A stretch of DNA of 64,000 nucleotides from Laccaria trichodermophora. Its lineage: Eukaryota; Basidiomycota; Agaricomycetes; Agaricales; Hydnangiaceae. Below the pieces are notes generated by a model. It was not told the origin of the DNA. It did no database searches and saw only the letters and a list, made by a program, of their open reading frames with translations. The DNA is taken from contig JACTVC010000003.1 in NCBI GenBank assembly GCA_018417955.1, positions 620,001-684,000 on the forward strand. Reading direction: 5' to 3'. Position 1 is the first letter of the stretch, and the number at the start of each line of letters is the position of its first letter. The position numbers and the translations under genes were made by a program. This document shows, in pieces, positions 25,482-36,576 of the stretch.

Positions 25482-25784
25482 TGTAACGGATTTGCTAAGA
25501 TGACGGCAGGAGCCCAATTCATGAGTCTCTGCATGGATGAAAGAAGCTAGGTTCATATCGCCAATCGGACAAGTAAACAAAACAAGTCAGTAGCCATGAC
25601 CATCTTAGCTGCAGACACTGCTAAGTTTTACCACGATGACATCTCTTACTACGTTATAGTGAGTTTTGTGTGATACAGACGATCCGTACAGGAGGAAATT
25701 GTGGGTGTAATACTGGGTATTAGGGGAAGCGGCGAAAACGAGCAGAGTCTCAAAGCCACCAACCTGACGGAAGCCCAGTCAGAG

Positions 25785-26551
25785 TGACAGCATCAAAGCC
25801 ATCGCTGACATCCTTAGCGAGACCCAAGTTGCCTGGCCCGAACTCTCCGCTTTTATCGATCCTACGGCTGGGCTGCTGACAGCCTCGGAGGCTGACGCTT
25901 TGGACAATGATGTCGAGACGAGTAAGGAAGTCCGCCGGGCGCGATGGTATTGATAGATTTAAATTTGGGAGCAGTAATGGCCTTTGAGGGATCCTTGAGC
26001 GCTCCTGCACCCATGGAATTGCGGTGCCATCTGGCTGGGTAGCGTTGAAAGGGGCAACGGAGGCACTTTCGGGAGAAGCGATGGTGAGGCAAGTGGTCCA
26101 TGTCTTGTTACTGGCCACGGATGAGGCTAACTGGTAGGAGTAAATGCCGGAGTATGGTCACCTAGTGGGATATCTAGTTAGTTGTTTCATTCAGCATCAC
26201 ATCAGTATCAACAACTCACATCCGGGCAAGTATAATTGAATTGGCCGTCAGTAGCTCCGTCTTGGTTATTAGCAACGGCTGAAGACGGATGTCAGCCAGT
26301 GTCGGATATGTTGAATTTGAAGGGGATGAGTCTAAGTTACTGACAAGGAAAACTCGATGGACATTTTCTTCCAAATCGTTGTGGAGATTTTTATCCTTCC
26401 ATTTAATCAAGCACGACTGGCCTGCGTTGAACTTTACACATGGGCCTGGTGAGTCTTAGGAGGGTGACAACTGCGTCGACGAAACTCGGAGGTGTCGGCT
26501 CGGACGAACGCCAGCAACGAAATTAGTGGGTATCGTCAAAATGGCGAACAT
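25785..26551 (-). pseudogene. Second decayed copy of the Kre9/Knh1-like GPI-protein gene
   Basis: Reading leftward from the ATG complement at 26549-26551, this region follows the intact gene at 30031-30881, including both intron positions. It is interrupted by indels and stops, and the C-terminal Ser-rich and GPI-signal part no longer reads through. Its closest relative is the pseudogene at 13160-13910, so both were probably already decaying before, or soon after, the segment duplicated. Confidence 0.75.
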
Positions 26552-27461
26552 CCCTTCGCCGGAGTAAGACCTTGGTAAGACCTGGCGAATCACAATCCCC
26601 GGATAATGGTCGCTAATGCAAACTGAGCCTGAGAGGCTAATAATGTTTTTATACAACTCACGTAGGAACTCTTTAGACGAAAGCCATTTTCTTCCGTGAA
26701 GTATGGATGGTGACGAAGAAGAGGGGTGACGGTTGGTGACGGCTGGGTCGTGACGCTAGTGGACATCGCTATCGGGGCTTTCCAACTCAAACCCTGCCAG
26801 TGCATTCACTAGCGTGGTCAGCTTGAAGAGACTTCAAGAACCTCGCAATGTGTACGACTTCTCTTCTTGGTTCCGCACGACGCGGCAATTATCGTCGTTG
26901 AATGGAAAACGACCGATGTCCTGGATGATAAAGTACGCCCACTCCAACTATCATGCATCATGCCCCGCCAACACAAAAGCAGCTAATTCTCGATCTTTGT
27001 TCCCCCAGGACTGGAACGTCGGCGACGAGAAGGATGCGACTGTGGGTTTGCACTGGCATAATTGTTGAGAGAGTAGCCTCAACTTGAAGGACATAAAAGG
27101 AAGCAAAACCTTAGAAGCAGACGCGACGACTGGCTCTGCTTGAATCAAGTCCGGCACCGCGACATCAGCCCCGCGCTAACTCTATACCCACAATTGGTTT
27201 CATCAACTGAACTCTTCAGGGGCGTATAGGCATACGGTACTGCATAGTGAAAGGTGAGTTTGAAGTTGACACAATTTTGGTTGGATTCCAATGAATCATG
27301 CTCAGGACGCGTTCTCTATGTACAATATTGAAAGGGGCAGAATGGAGCTCACAGATGTACTTCTTTCGAAGTCATCATCCTGATGCATGGGTGACGCATT
27401 TTGACTCGAAAGTAGGATACATATACGCAAGTTGCGATGGACTATTGACTGCAGACCAGCC
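26552..27461. repeat. Upstream flank of P450 copy 2
   Basis: The right half parallels 18080-18594. The left half (26552-26810) shows no gene. A small frame at 26814-27068 has no recognisable domain and is not conserved as an open frame in the duplicate. Confidence 0.5.
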
Positions 27462-29486
27462 ATGGCAGCCACCCTCAATAGGCTTCTTTCAACCCACGAA
27501 GGCTTCCCCAACCACCACCTTCTTATCACTGCCATCATATTGGGATTCGTCTGGCTGGTCCACTATCTCGGCGAGACTCGTAACGTGCGTTTACTGAAGC
27601 CTTCACATTCTCAGTAGGTTGACCGCCCGTTGTAGCTGAAGCACATCCCTACCTTGGGATTCGACTGGCCAATTTTATCCTATTTCGACACACTTTGCTA
27701 CTTGTTCAATGGAAAGACCTATGTTGACAAGACCGTTGCCAAAGTACCTCATAAAGCTCAACACCATTCTGACACTGACGAAATATGACAGTTCCCGAAT
27801 CAAGTCGTCAAAATACCAGACCTTTTACATTGGAAGGTTGTACTGTCTGGGTCTGATGCAATTGAAGAACTGCGTTCTGCCCCTGAGGATGGGCTGTCAT
27901 TCTCTGATGCTCAAGAGGAGGTATCGTACTCCTTATCCGCGATGACCTAATCGTACTTTGCTAACGATCTGGCTGTTGCTAGTTTCTTCAAATGGTTTAC
28001 ACACTCGGCCCCGGCTTCAGCGAAGCACCACACCACGTATCTATTGTCCGGTCACAACTCACTAGGGCCCTTCCAAAACTTGTTCCAGAAGTGCATGACG
28101 AAACTGTCTCTGCTTTCGATGAGTTAGTCATCTCACCCAACGATCACGGTGAGCTACCTTCTGCAGAAGGCCCTCTCAGTAGTCCCTTACAAAGTCACGG
28201 CCAGGTTGGAAGAGCTTTACGGCTTTAGAAACGATGACGGGGGTTGTATGCCGAGCAAGCAACCGCGTCTTCGTCGGTCTTCCTTTGTGTCAGTCAGCCC
28301 CCATTGTCAATGTCATGGAATCCTCCTTTCCAACGTTGTTTCCTACAGGCCGCAACCCAGAATACCTCAAGCTTAGCATGCAATCCACTACCGAAATTCT
28401 CGCCTTTCTTCAGTTGGTACCACCGGCCGTGAGTATTACTTGAACTTTCTTCAATCCAAGTTGTGAAACCCGAATATCGGTAATAGGGTTGTCAACCGCT
28501 TTTTTTCAAGGCTTCCGGGACGTTTCCAGCAAGGGGTGAAGCACCTCAAGCCTATTGTTGACGCTCGCAGGGAGGAACTGGAAAAAGTCGGAGATGGGTA
28601 TGAGAAGCCGGTCAGTTTTCTTACTTCTTTCAAACTTGATCCCGTTGCTCAACTACTCTTAGCTTGACTTTCTGTCATGGCTTATGGACGAGGCGAAAGA
28701 CGAAGAGCAAACCATAGAAAGTCTCACGAGACGCGTCTTAGTTGTCAACTTCGCGGCTATTCATTCATCTTCAAATGTGAGTTATTCCATGTCGACGCCT
28801 CTCCAGTCACTCAACTCACTGCATGTTGGGGGCTACACAGTCGTTTGTGCATGCCTTATTCTATCTAGCTGCTTTCCCCGAATATATCGCACCCCTTCGC
28901 GCAGAAGTTGAGGTCATCGAACGAGAAGGCTGGAGCAAAGAAGGCCTAGATAAGATGCACAAGGTCGATAGTTTCATCAAGGAATCACGGCGAACGAATC
29001 CTATCGGAAATCGTCAGTGTTGCTCTTTCTCGCGGATAGCTTACGCTGACGACTACCATTTCAACAGTCTTGATGGGGCGAGTTGCTAGGAAGGATTACA
29101 CATTCGCGGACGGCACCTTCATTCCCAAAGGAACCACAGTCTGCGTCAATTGTACGCCAGCTCACAACGATCCAGAAAAGTACGACAATCCTGATCAGTT
29201 TGACGGCTTTCGTTTTGCGAAAATGAGGCTGCTGCAGGATGGTAGCTCTAGGAAATACGACATTGTCACCACTTCCCCAGAGTTCTTGCTGTTCGGGCAT
29301 GGACGCCATGCGTGTCCCGGACGGTTCTTTGCTGCTTGCGAGCTCAAGATCATGCTTGCGCACACTGTTCTCAATTACGATGTGAAGATGGAGAATGAGG
29401 GTGTGCGGCCTCCTGATCTGTGGTTTGCATCGGCCTGTATACCCAATCGGAAGGCTAAGGTTATGTTTCGCAGACATTCAAGGTAG
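27462..29486 (+). CDS. Cytochrome P450 monooxygenase, copy 2
   Basis: This multi-exon P450 has an N-terminal anchor (AIILGFVWLVHYLG), a conserved mid-region VVCRASNRVFVGLPLC, an I-helix NFAAIHSSS, an ExxR helix KESRR, and the heme loop FGHGRHACPGRFFA, whose Cys binds heme iron. The last pattern is typical of fungal ER P450s that oxidise terpenoid or related metabolites; the substrate here is not predictable. The exon ending near 28430 is 8 nt shorter than in copy 1 beyond an in-frame 9-nt loss, so the obvious donor GTGAGT gives a frameshift. A weaker donor, GTTGGT, eleven or so bases earlier restores the frame and loses about five residues. The gene is therefore intact only if that donor is used. 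Confidence 0.7.
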
Positions 29487-30030
29487 GAAGAGATGCTACG
29501 TAGGTCTAGTGTATATTGTAATCATTATTCCGTTGAGTGGAAAGCACTTGTCACCATCCCTTCACAAAACAAGTTGCGGTTGTAACGAGGCCAAGAGCAT
29601 CAGGCATCCAGAAGAACAGATATTGTGTGTTCCTCCAAGTTTTGCCATTGGGCCTTGTGCTCTGGTTGGCAGTCAAAGAAGCGAAGTAAGTAGGAATATG
29701 GCAGTTTAGGTTGTCACCCTTCCTGTCCTACATGATCATGCGCAGATCATTCATTAATGATGAGGGTACTTAGTATGAGGGGTAATTGATATCTATCATC
29801 CTGATATAGCCCATAGTCATAACGTTCGACTTCAGGATATGGATAAAGCAAACGATGCAAGCAATTCCATGGTATGACGATGATTATGCTAGTGGAATAC
29901 CTAAACCCAGGGGAAAATATAATGCCCAAGATCGTGAATCGTTGATAAATATAACGAAAAGCCAAGTCCGTAACCGATAATGATGCAGAGGATAACAGGA
30001 GGGCACAGTGTGCCCTCCGTCACGACAGGA
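29487..30030. other. Intergenic region between convergent genes
   Basis: This is the 3' flank of the P450 (+) and of the GPI-protein gene (-). It is AT-rich and contains no open frame with a recognisable motif. Confidence 0.5.
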
Positions 30031-30881
30031 TCATAGCAACAGCATAAAAGCCATCGCTGACGCGCCCAAGGAAACCATGGTCGTCCACACGCGACTATCA
30101 ATGATCACCGCTGCGGCTACTCCATTGCTGGCTTTAGTGGAAGAAGCCGATGCGGCCGACGATGAGGAGGAAGCTGAAGATGACGCTGACGACGACCTAA
30201 CGCTCGAGGAGGAGCGTACCATAGATGTCGCGGGACTGGAAAGGGAGACCCCAGACGCGGTGGTGGAGGTTGCACCAGATCCACTTGAGATGGGAGCAGC
30301 AACGGCTTTCGAGGGGTCGTTCAGGGCGCCGGTACCCCATGGAATGGCGTCACCTGTGCCAGGTTGAGTAGCATTAGGAGGGGGAGACGAAGCGCCCGTG
30401 GGCGAAGCAATAGTGAAACGGCCAGTCCATGTGGCATTGTTGGTCAGGGGTGACGTGAACTGGTAGAAGTAAATGGCAGAGTATGGCGTAACCTGAGGTG
30501 ATAAAAGTGAGTTGCAAACACTCAAGACGCAGGCAACATTTAAAGCTCACCTCTGGGCAGGTGTATGAGAAATGACCATCCGCCGTTCCGTCTTGGTTAG
30601 TAGCAACGGCTGAGGGCGAGGGCTCAGTTGACAAACGCGTATCTTTTGGAAGAAAACATACTGGTGAGATGGACCATGTTAAAGTTATCTCCTGTCATGA
30701 GCTCGATGGCCATGTTCTTCCAAATGGTCGTGGAAGCTGTGTCACCAATCCACCCAACAGTACAGGGGGAGCCGGCATTGAACGAGGCCCCTGGACTTGG
30801 CTCACTTGGAGTAACGTCTGCACGGACGAGAAGAGGGGAGGCAAGGGCGAGCAAGAACGTAAGAGTGGAGGTGGTGAACAT
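30031..30881 (-). CDS. Kre9/Knh1-like Ser/Thr-rich GPI-anchored cell-wall protein
   Basis: Three exons (30881-30662, 30609-30551, 30492-30031) encode 246 residues. The N-terminus is a signal peptide (TLTFLLALASPLLVRA). A single beta-sandwich-type domain follows, with the family words 'PSPGASFNAGSPCTVGW' and 'IPW'. A long Ser-rich tract then gives way to a hydrophobic C-terminus (MVSLGASAMAFMLLL), which is the pattern of a GPI attachment signal. Proteins of this family sit at the plasma membrane or cell wall and are linked to beta-1,6-glucan. This is the only intact copy; two decayed copies lie at 13160-13910 and 25785-26551. Start chosen because the signal peptide begins at its first Met. Confidence 0.85.
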
Positions 30882-30987
30882 TTTTGCTTTTAGGCTGAAG
30901 AAACAATACAAAGACGTGGTTGAGAAATGAAATGAAGGTGAAAAAGGAGAAGGTAAACGCACCTTTCTGTAAGTAAAAGGTGAGGGA

Positions 30988-31007
30988 TTTTATATCCTGG
31001 CAATTGG
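30988..31007 (-). promoter_or_regulatory. CCAAT box and TATA box of the GPI-protein gene
   Basis: On the minus strand CCAATT (31007-31002) is followed by TATAAAA (30994-30988), about 107 bp upstream of the start codon. Order and spacing are those of a core polymerase II promoter. Confidence 0.55.
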
Positions 31008-31731
31008 AAAAGAGCGGCGTTGAAAAAGAAAGTGAGGGGCACTGTTACAGTGTGATGGGTTGCGGAAAATGGTGGTTGGCAAATGCGTGCAGAAATGTGC
31101 CTGTGCCATATATTTCGTTTTGCCGACCGCTATAAACTCCGCCAAAAAATGCCCGCTCTCCAGCATCTAACTTCAAACCAGTTACCACAGCATCAATAGG
31201 CATGCATTTTCCTTGAATTGACACAGCTTCGCCCAGCCCGCTCTCTACTTCTCAAATCCTAATTTCAAACCCATCGTTGCACACTGAACTTCACTCAAAT
31301 TGCCCTTTTTGGTGGTGTGCGAGGCGGGCCCGACAGGTTCGCGACGCTGATTGATGCAACTGCAAAAAAATCCGGGATCAACCCATTTGTTCGTGCCATG
31401 CATGACTGAACGCCGAGCTTCGGAGGTGAATTCTGATCGTCTCGTAGAGGCCAACACCAATAATTTATACACACTCCATTCAACGTTTTTGCGGAGGTAG
31501 AGGATCGTAAAGAGGGGAGTCCGGAGACTCCGAAGCCGAAAACGCGCTTGATTTTTAGTTGACCTGATCTTTATCACTTGCAGATCTAAGTATAGAACAA
31601 CGCTCATATATATTACCTGCTCATACTAACTCCTAACTTCTGCTCTGATAGATGTTTCCAACTTATGTTACAAATTTGGCCATACAACGAGTCAAAGAAT
31701 TCAGCACCATCAACGCCTTCAACGCCCCCGT
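31008..31731. other. Intergenic, no supported gene
   Basis: This lies upstream of the GPI-protein gene and downstream of the broken reductase. A minus-strand frame at 31245-31607 has no recognisable motif, and I do not accept it as a gene. Confidence 0.45.
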
Positions 31732-32692
31732 TCAAATTACCCACAACTTTGGATTGCGTTCGAAAAACTCCCTCAGGTGTGTCTTGCCGACGATCTTGTT
31801 GTCATTCTCAAATACAGCCACCTCCGCCCCATTTGCAATCTCCGTCTGCATCTTTATCAGGGCTTTGGCAAGCCCGACGGACAGGCCGCCGACAGTTGTC
31901 CAGATAGACAAAGATTCGTCTTGGGTCAGCCTCTTGTGCGTGATCTTCCTTCCAAGGACTTGGCTGAGCAAGGCCGCGACCTTCCGATGGAATTTGATCC
32001 CAGCTAGCCCCTTTCTTTCTTGAAGATACAACACGTACCTCATCATATGAAAGCAACTCGGGCCCTACAATGTATTGGTCGGTGTTCCAGCTCTTCTTAT
32101 CCAGCAAAGCATCCGACGCAGCCTTCGCAATGTCATCGACCGAAACAAACGCGACGCGTCCGTCTTTTGCAACTGACCCGATTTCGTTGTGTATCCGAAT
32201 ACTATTAGGCGCCATGGGGCCGGTGGAAAAGTTCTCTAATGGGACACCAGGCATCAGCCCAACCCAGGTTGAAGACAAGTGGGGTGCATACCCATAAACA
32301 AAGTCGGACGCAGAACTGCGTAATCTACACCAATCTTCTCTAGATACTCATGGACCTTTCCAGCGACCGGGCCTCCTTTCGAGATCGCGCTTGCACTCAG
32401 ACGACGAAGCGCTTAACACCTTTAGTCACCACAAGGTCAATGAAGGGCTTCACGTGTGGAAGCGTGTCGAAAACCCCTACTGGCCCCACGACATAAACGC
32501 GGTCGATCGCTCGGTCGGCGTCGAATGGATTGGTGAAGGTTGATGGGTCAAGCCAGTCAAATTTGACGCCTTTGAAGGGGTGGGGTACTGGCCTTTGCGG
32601 GATGTAAGGAGAACGGTGTGGCCAGCTTTATTCAGCAGGTGAGCGAGCTTGAGCCCCGTCTTCCCTGTTCCGCCTGTGATAAGGATCGTCAT
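31732..32692 (-). pseudogene. NmrA/EasG-like NAD(P)-dependent reductase, broken tandem copy
   Basis: The start (MTILITGGTGKTGLKLA) and the C-terminal exon (ending KLWVI) are conserved with the intact copy at 33044-34010, as are both introns. One base is missing after the residues SRKG, near 32593, and another near 32400 (RFVV then a stop), so the nucleotide-binding half is out of frame. Silent and replacement differences are scattered along the length. It is a tandem duplicate that has lost function, unless it is read as separate fragments. Confidence 0.8.
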
Positions 32693-33043
32693 CAGATCCT
32701 TCCAAGCGTAGGATTGGTACGTCGGCTTATATGTCGGAAATCTCCCTGTCGCCCGATAAGCGTTATTGGGCACCCAAGTCACCTGAAGGCCTGACATCTA
32801 AGAATAGTCCTGCTCAATGCCAAGTTATGCGACAGGACATGGGAAAGTACGTCAAATGACTGATCCCTGTGCTGACAAAAATTTGACGAAAACCCGAAGA
32901 GGCCAAGTCTATGAGACAACACTTACGCCAACTCTGAACCTCTCCTCTGATCGCATGGTAGGTTAATCCAGCTTATGTTAAGTACTGATAGCCATACAAA
33001 GAGTTAAACAATACACGAGCATCAGCGCCTTCATTGTTCCTGT
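32693..33043. other. Spacer between tandem reductase copies
   Basis: This contains the promoter of the broken copy and the 3' flank of the intact copy. No other gene is seen. Confidence 0.5.
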
Positions 33044-34010
33044 TCAGATTACCCACAACTCCCGATTGGATTTGAAAAACTCCCTCAGGTGTGTCTTTCC
33101 AACGATCTTGTTGTCGTTCTCAAATACAGCCACCTCCGCCCCATCTGCAATCTCCGCCTCCATCTTTATTAGGCCTTTGGCAAGTCCGACGGACAGGCCG
33201 CCTACAGATGTCCAGATAGATAACGCCTCATCTTCGGTCAGCCTCTTGTGCGTAATCTTTCTTCCAAGGACTTCGCTGAGCAAGGCTGCGACCTTCACGA
33301 TGGCACTTGAGCTCAGCTAACGCCTTTTTTTTTTTTTTGAAGATACAACACGCACCTCATCGTACGAAAGTAGCTCGGGCCCTAAGATATATCGGTCGCT
33401 ATTCCAGCTCTTCTCATCGAATAAAGCATCCGACGCAGCCTTCGCAATGTCGTCTACCGAAACAAACGCGAGGCGTCCGTCTTTTGCAACTGACCCGATT
33501 TCGTTGTGTAACCGAATACTATTGGTGGCCACGGGGCTACTGGAAAAGTTCTCTAACAGTGCGGCACTGCATCAGCCCCACCCAGAATCAGAGAATGAGG
33601 TGCATACCCATAAACCATGTCGGACGCAAAACTGCGTAATCTACACCAATTTCCTCTAGATACTCGTGGACCTTTCCAGCGACCGGGCCTCCTTTCGGGA
33701 TCGGGCTTGCACCCAAGACGACGAATCGCCTAACGCCTCTGGTCACCGCAAGATCGATGAAAGGCTTCACGTGTGGAAGCATATCCAGAATCCCTACTGG
33801 CCCCACAACATAAATGCGATCGATTGCTGGGTCGAGGTCGAATGGATTGTTGAAGGTTGATGGGTCAAGCCAGTCAAATTTGACGCCTTTGAATGGGTGA
33901 GGTACCTCGCCTTTGCGAGAGGTGAGGAGAATGGGGTGGCCAGCTTTATTCAGCAGGCGAGCGAGCTTGAGCCCCGTCTTTCCTGTTCCGCCTGTGATTA
34001 GGATTGTCAT
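33044..34010 (-). CDS. NmrA-like NAD(P)-binding reductase related to festuclavine dehydrogenase (EasG family)
   Basis: Three exons (34010-33608, 33552-33356, 33292-33044) give 282 residues, close to the ~290 of ergot-alkaloid EasG/FgaFS enzymes. The N-terminal TILITGGTGKTGLKLARLL is a Rossmann nucleotide-binding loop. The middle contains the atypical short-chain-dehydrogenase pattern ([29 protein letters not shown]) of this family, and DDIAKAASDAL is the conserved C-terminal helix. Family members reduce iminium or similar bonds. Many mushrooms have such genes without making ergot alkaloids, so the substrate is unknown. No prenyltransferase or other ergot gene is seen here. A poly-A tract in the second intron matches the broken copy's position. 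Confidence 0.85.
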
Positions 34011-34568
34011 GAGATGCTTTCGAGTGGATTGATATGATCGCTTTGGTGACTGCTATATTGACAATGCAACTATGCTTTATACTACGCTAGAACTGATGAT
34101 TTCTCAGCATAATTCTAATGAGTCTCGAAGGTTTACCAATCCATTCCACACATTAATCAGCTAGACTAGTAATACAAGACTATCTATGGGTCCGCCGCAC
34201 CCTAGTACCGCGTCCAAAAGCTTCGTATTCTCAGTCCAAATAGCCTCACTAGGGTCGCATGGGCTTGTAAACTTTTGTTCCTGTTGGAATAGTACAATCC
34301 GGCATTTGCCAGTACATTCTCGCACTTAATCTAATATATAAAGAGAGGACGGTTGACAGTTATTACGTAATAGATCATGTAAGCAGCCTCTTTGTCTTTT
34401 ACTGAGCCGCGTCAGCGGCGTTTCCCGGGAATGTCACACACTGTGACCACAACTACAGAACTGAAAACATTGTGTTGGTAGCTTCCAACCACATTCTGTA
34501 ATGGTAAAATTTTGTATAGTGCTGCATTATTTTTTTGTGAGTGGTTCCGTGGTCACACCTCTCTGAGC

Positions 34569-35005
34569 AGCCTCAATTTCGCTTTTTCTGTACTATTTTT
34601 TACCCCTCACTTCCCTATATCCATTGTCAGTGTATTTTCTCCTACTTTGAGATCTATGCAGATTAAATTTCAGGTGGATTTTAGTTGCTTAATAGATTTT
34701 CATCATTGATCTACTGGGTGCATGATATGGTACTGTGTAAGCCATAGCCAAGGGTTGAAAGACCAAAAAATATAGCCCAGCCTCAATTTTGCTTTTTCTG
34801 TACTATTTTTCATCCTCCACTCCCCTCCACCCACTGTCATGGTATATTTTTCTTATTTTTGAGATCTGTGCAGATTAAATTTCAGGTGGATTTTAGTTGC
34901 TCAACAGATTTTCATGAGTGGCCTACTGAATTGTAATTTATGGTGCATGGTATGGTACTGTGTAAGCCATAGCCAAGAGTTGAAAAATCAAAAAATATGG
35001 CCAGC
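34569..35005. repeat. Tandem duplication of a ~220-bp AT-rich unit
   Basis: Two head-to-tail copies (about 34569-34777 and 34778-35005) share long runs such as 'TTTTTCTGTACTATTTTT' and 'GTACTGTGTAAGCCATAGCC'. They lie inside the Helitron-like insertion. Confidence 0.75.
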
Positions 35006-35129
35006 TTTGTACTGCTGACTGCAGTTACAGTAAAAATGTAGGACTATATAGGTGTGGATCTAAATGTAACTTTGATGATTTGGATTAGAATAAAATTTGA
35101 ATGAGGGCAGTTTAACTTTGATGATTAAG

Positions 35130-36520
35130 ATAAAATGTGTGTGTCAAAACTGGGATTGAACATATCAACTGGGAGGTCCAGGGGGCTTGCCCTGACATGC
35201 TGGCCAAGTGCAGACAGTGCTGCTGCAGTGTATTTTGAAAAGTTAAATAAAGTGTAAGTACCAAAACAGGGATTAGTGTAACTTTGAGAAACATGTACCA
35301 CAGTTATCAAATTTTTATGAGATAGCCCAAGGGTCTTCCCTTTGGCAGGCTGGCCAAGTGCAGTGAGTGCCAAACCATAGGTGCAGGTCAGAGCATAATT
35401 TAAAATTTTTGAATTTAATAAGAAATTTAATAAGATGTAAGTACCAAAACAGAGATTGAAAATGTGCACAGGAACTGGAATAAACATATGTACTGGGGGG
35501 ACAGCTTGCCTCTGGCAGACATGGCCAAGTGAAGTGAGTGCTGTGTCCAGCTCTAAGCCTAACATTGATGATTCAGATGACAGGTATACACCAGATCTGG
35601 GATAAAGAATGTGTATCAGAATGGAGATTGAATACCAGAAGTGGGATTAAACATATGCACTGGAACTGGGATAAAAGATGTGTACCAAAACTGGAGTTAA
35701 ACATGTGTACTGGGGGTCCACACCATAGGTGCAGAAAGTGTAACTTTGAGCAACATGTACACCACAACTGTTAAATTTGTATCAGATAGTCCAAGGGCTT
35801 GCCTCTGGCAAGCTGACCAAGCACCATGAGTACCACTGCAGGTTAAAGTGTATCTTTGAAAATTCAAATGAAGTGAAATAAAGAGTAAGTATCAAAACAG
35901 GGATTAAAGATGTGTACCAGAACTGGAAACAAACACATGTGCTGGGGGGTGGCAAGGCATGACTGAGCAAAGTGAGTGCTGTAGTATAAGTTCAGGTTTA
36001 AGTCTAACTATGTGTACCAAAAGTGGGATTAAATATATGTACCAGAAGTGGGATTAAACATGAACTGGGATAAAAAATGTGTACCAAAACTGGGATTAAA
36101 CATGTGTACCAGGGGGAGGAGGAGCCACGAGCTGAAGGTGAGTGGCAACAAAGACTTGGGTTGGAAGAGCTGCTTGGTGAAGCAAAGAACAACAGGTGCT
36201 GTTGGGTAACAGCACATCCCTGTTTCACTTTTATAAGCTCTTCAGGTTCTTTGCATAGCATTCAAATGTGTGTAGCCATGGCATTGGACAGCCTTATTGT
36301 TCACCTTGCATCATTCTGACTCAACATGAACTGGGATAAAAAATGTGTACTGAAACTGGGATAAAAAATGTGTAATGAAACTGGGATAAAAAATGTGTAC
36401 CAAAACTGGGATTAAACATGTGTACCAGGGGGTCCAGGGGGCATGCCCCCGGCAAGCTGTGACCAGCACTGGAGGTATGGCCGAGCGTTAGCGAGTGCCG
36501 TGCCGTAGGTGCGGGTCTAA
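35130..36520. repeat. Degenerate satellite-like repeats with one GC-rich, CpG-containing copy at the end
   Basis: The array consists of irregular repeats built from 'ACTGGGATTAAACATGTGTAC' and a GC-rich core beginning 'GGGGGTCCAGGGGGC'. The last copy (36421-36525) keeps many CpG sites. Earlier copies carry TpG or CpA at corresponding places, as expected from deamination of methylated cytosine. Three 24-bp head-to-tail units lie at 36330-36420. Confidence 0.7.
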
Positions 36521-36576
36521 AGCTTGTTAATTAGTAATATCAGACTATTAACTTAGTAATCCCGATTATGTAGATA

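Larger units (their letters stand above)
34330..36526 (+). mobile_element. Helitron-like insertion in the 5' LTR
   Basis: The insertion begins TCTAATATATA and ends AGCTTG. Cutting it out joins host ...CACTTAA to TTAATTAG..., which is exactly the sequence of the undamaged 3' LTR. Insertion is therefore between A and T with no target duplication and with a 5' TC, as for Helitrons. The final four bases are CTTG rather than the usual CTRR, and no helicase is present, so it would be a non-autonomous element. The alternative is an insertion with a TTAAT duplication plus a 4-bp loss. It has no convincing gene. Confidence 0.6.

Noticed and set aside
31245..31607. 120-residue minus-strand frame
   Set aside because: No recognisable motif, no signal peptide or introns, and average intergenic composition.
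1314..34010. Secondary-metabolite cluster (FAD monooxygenase, P450s, EasG-like reductase)
   Set aside because: No backbone enzyme (polyketide synthase, peptide synthetase, terpene synthase or prenyltransferase) is present, the genes are separated by RBR genes, and several copies are broken.
34330..36526. Insertion with a TTAAT target duplication
   Set aside because: This would leave the original 5' LTR four bases shorter than the 3' LTR; insertion between A and T without duplication restores an exact match, so I prefer the Helitron-like reading.
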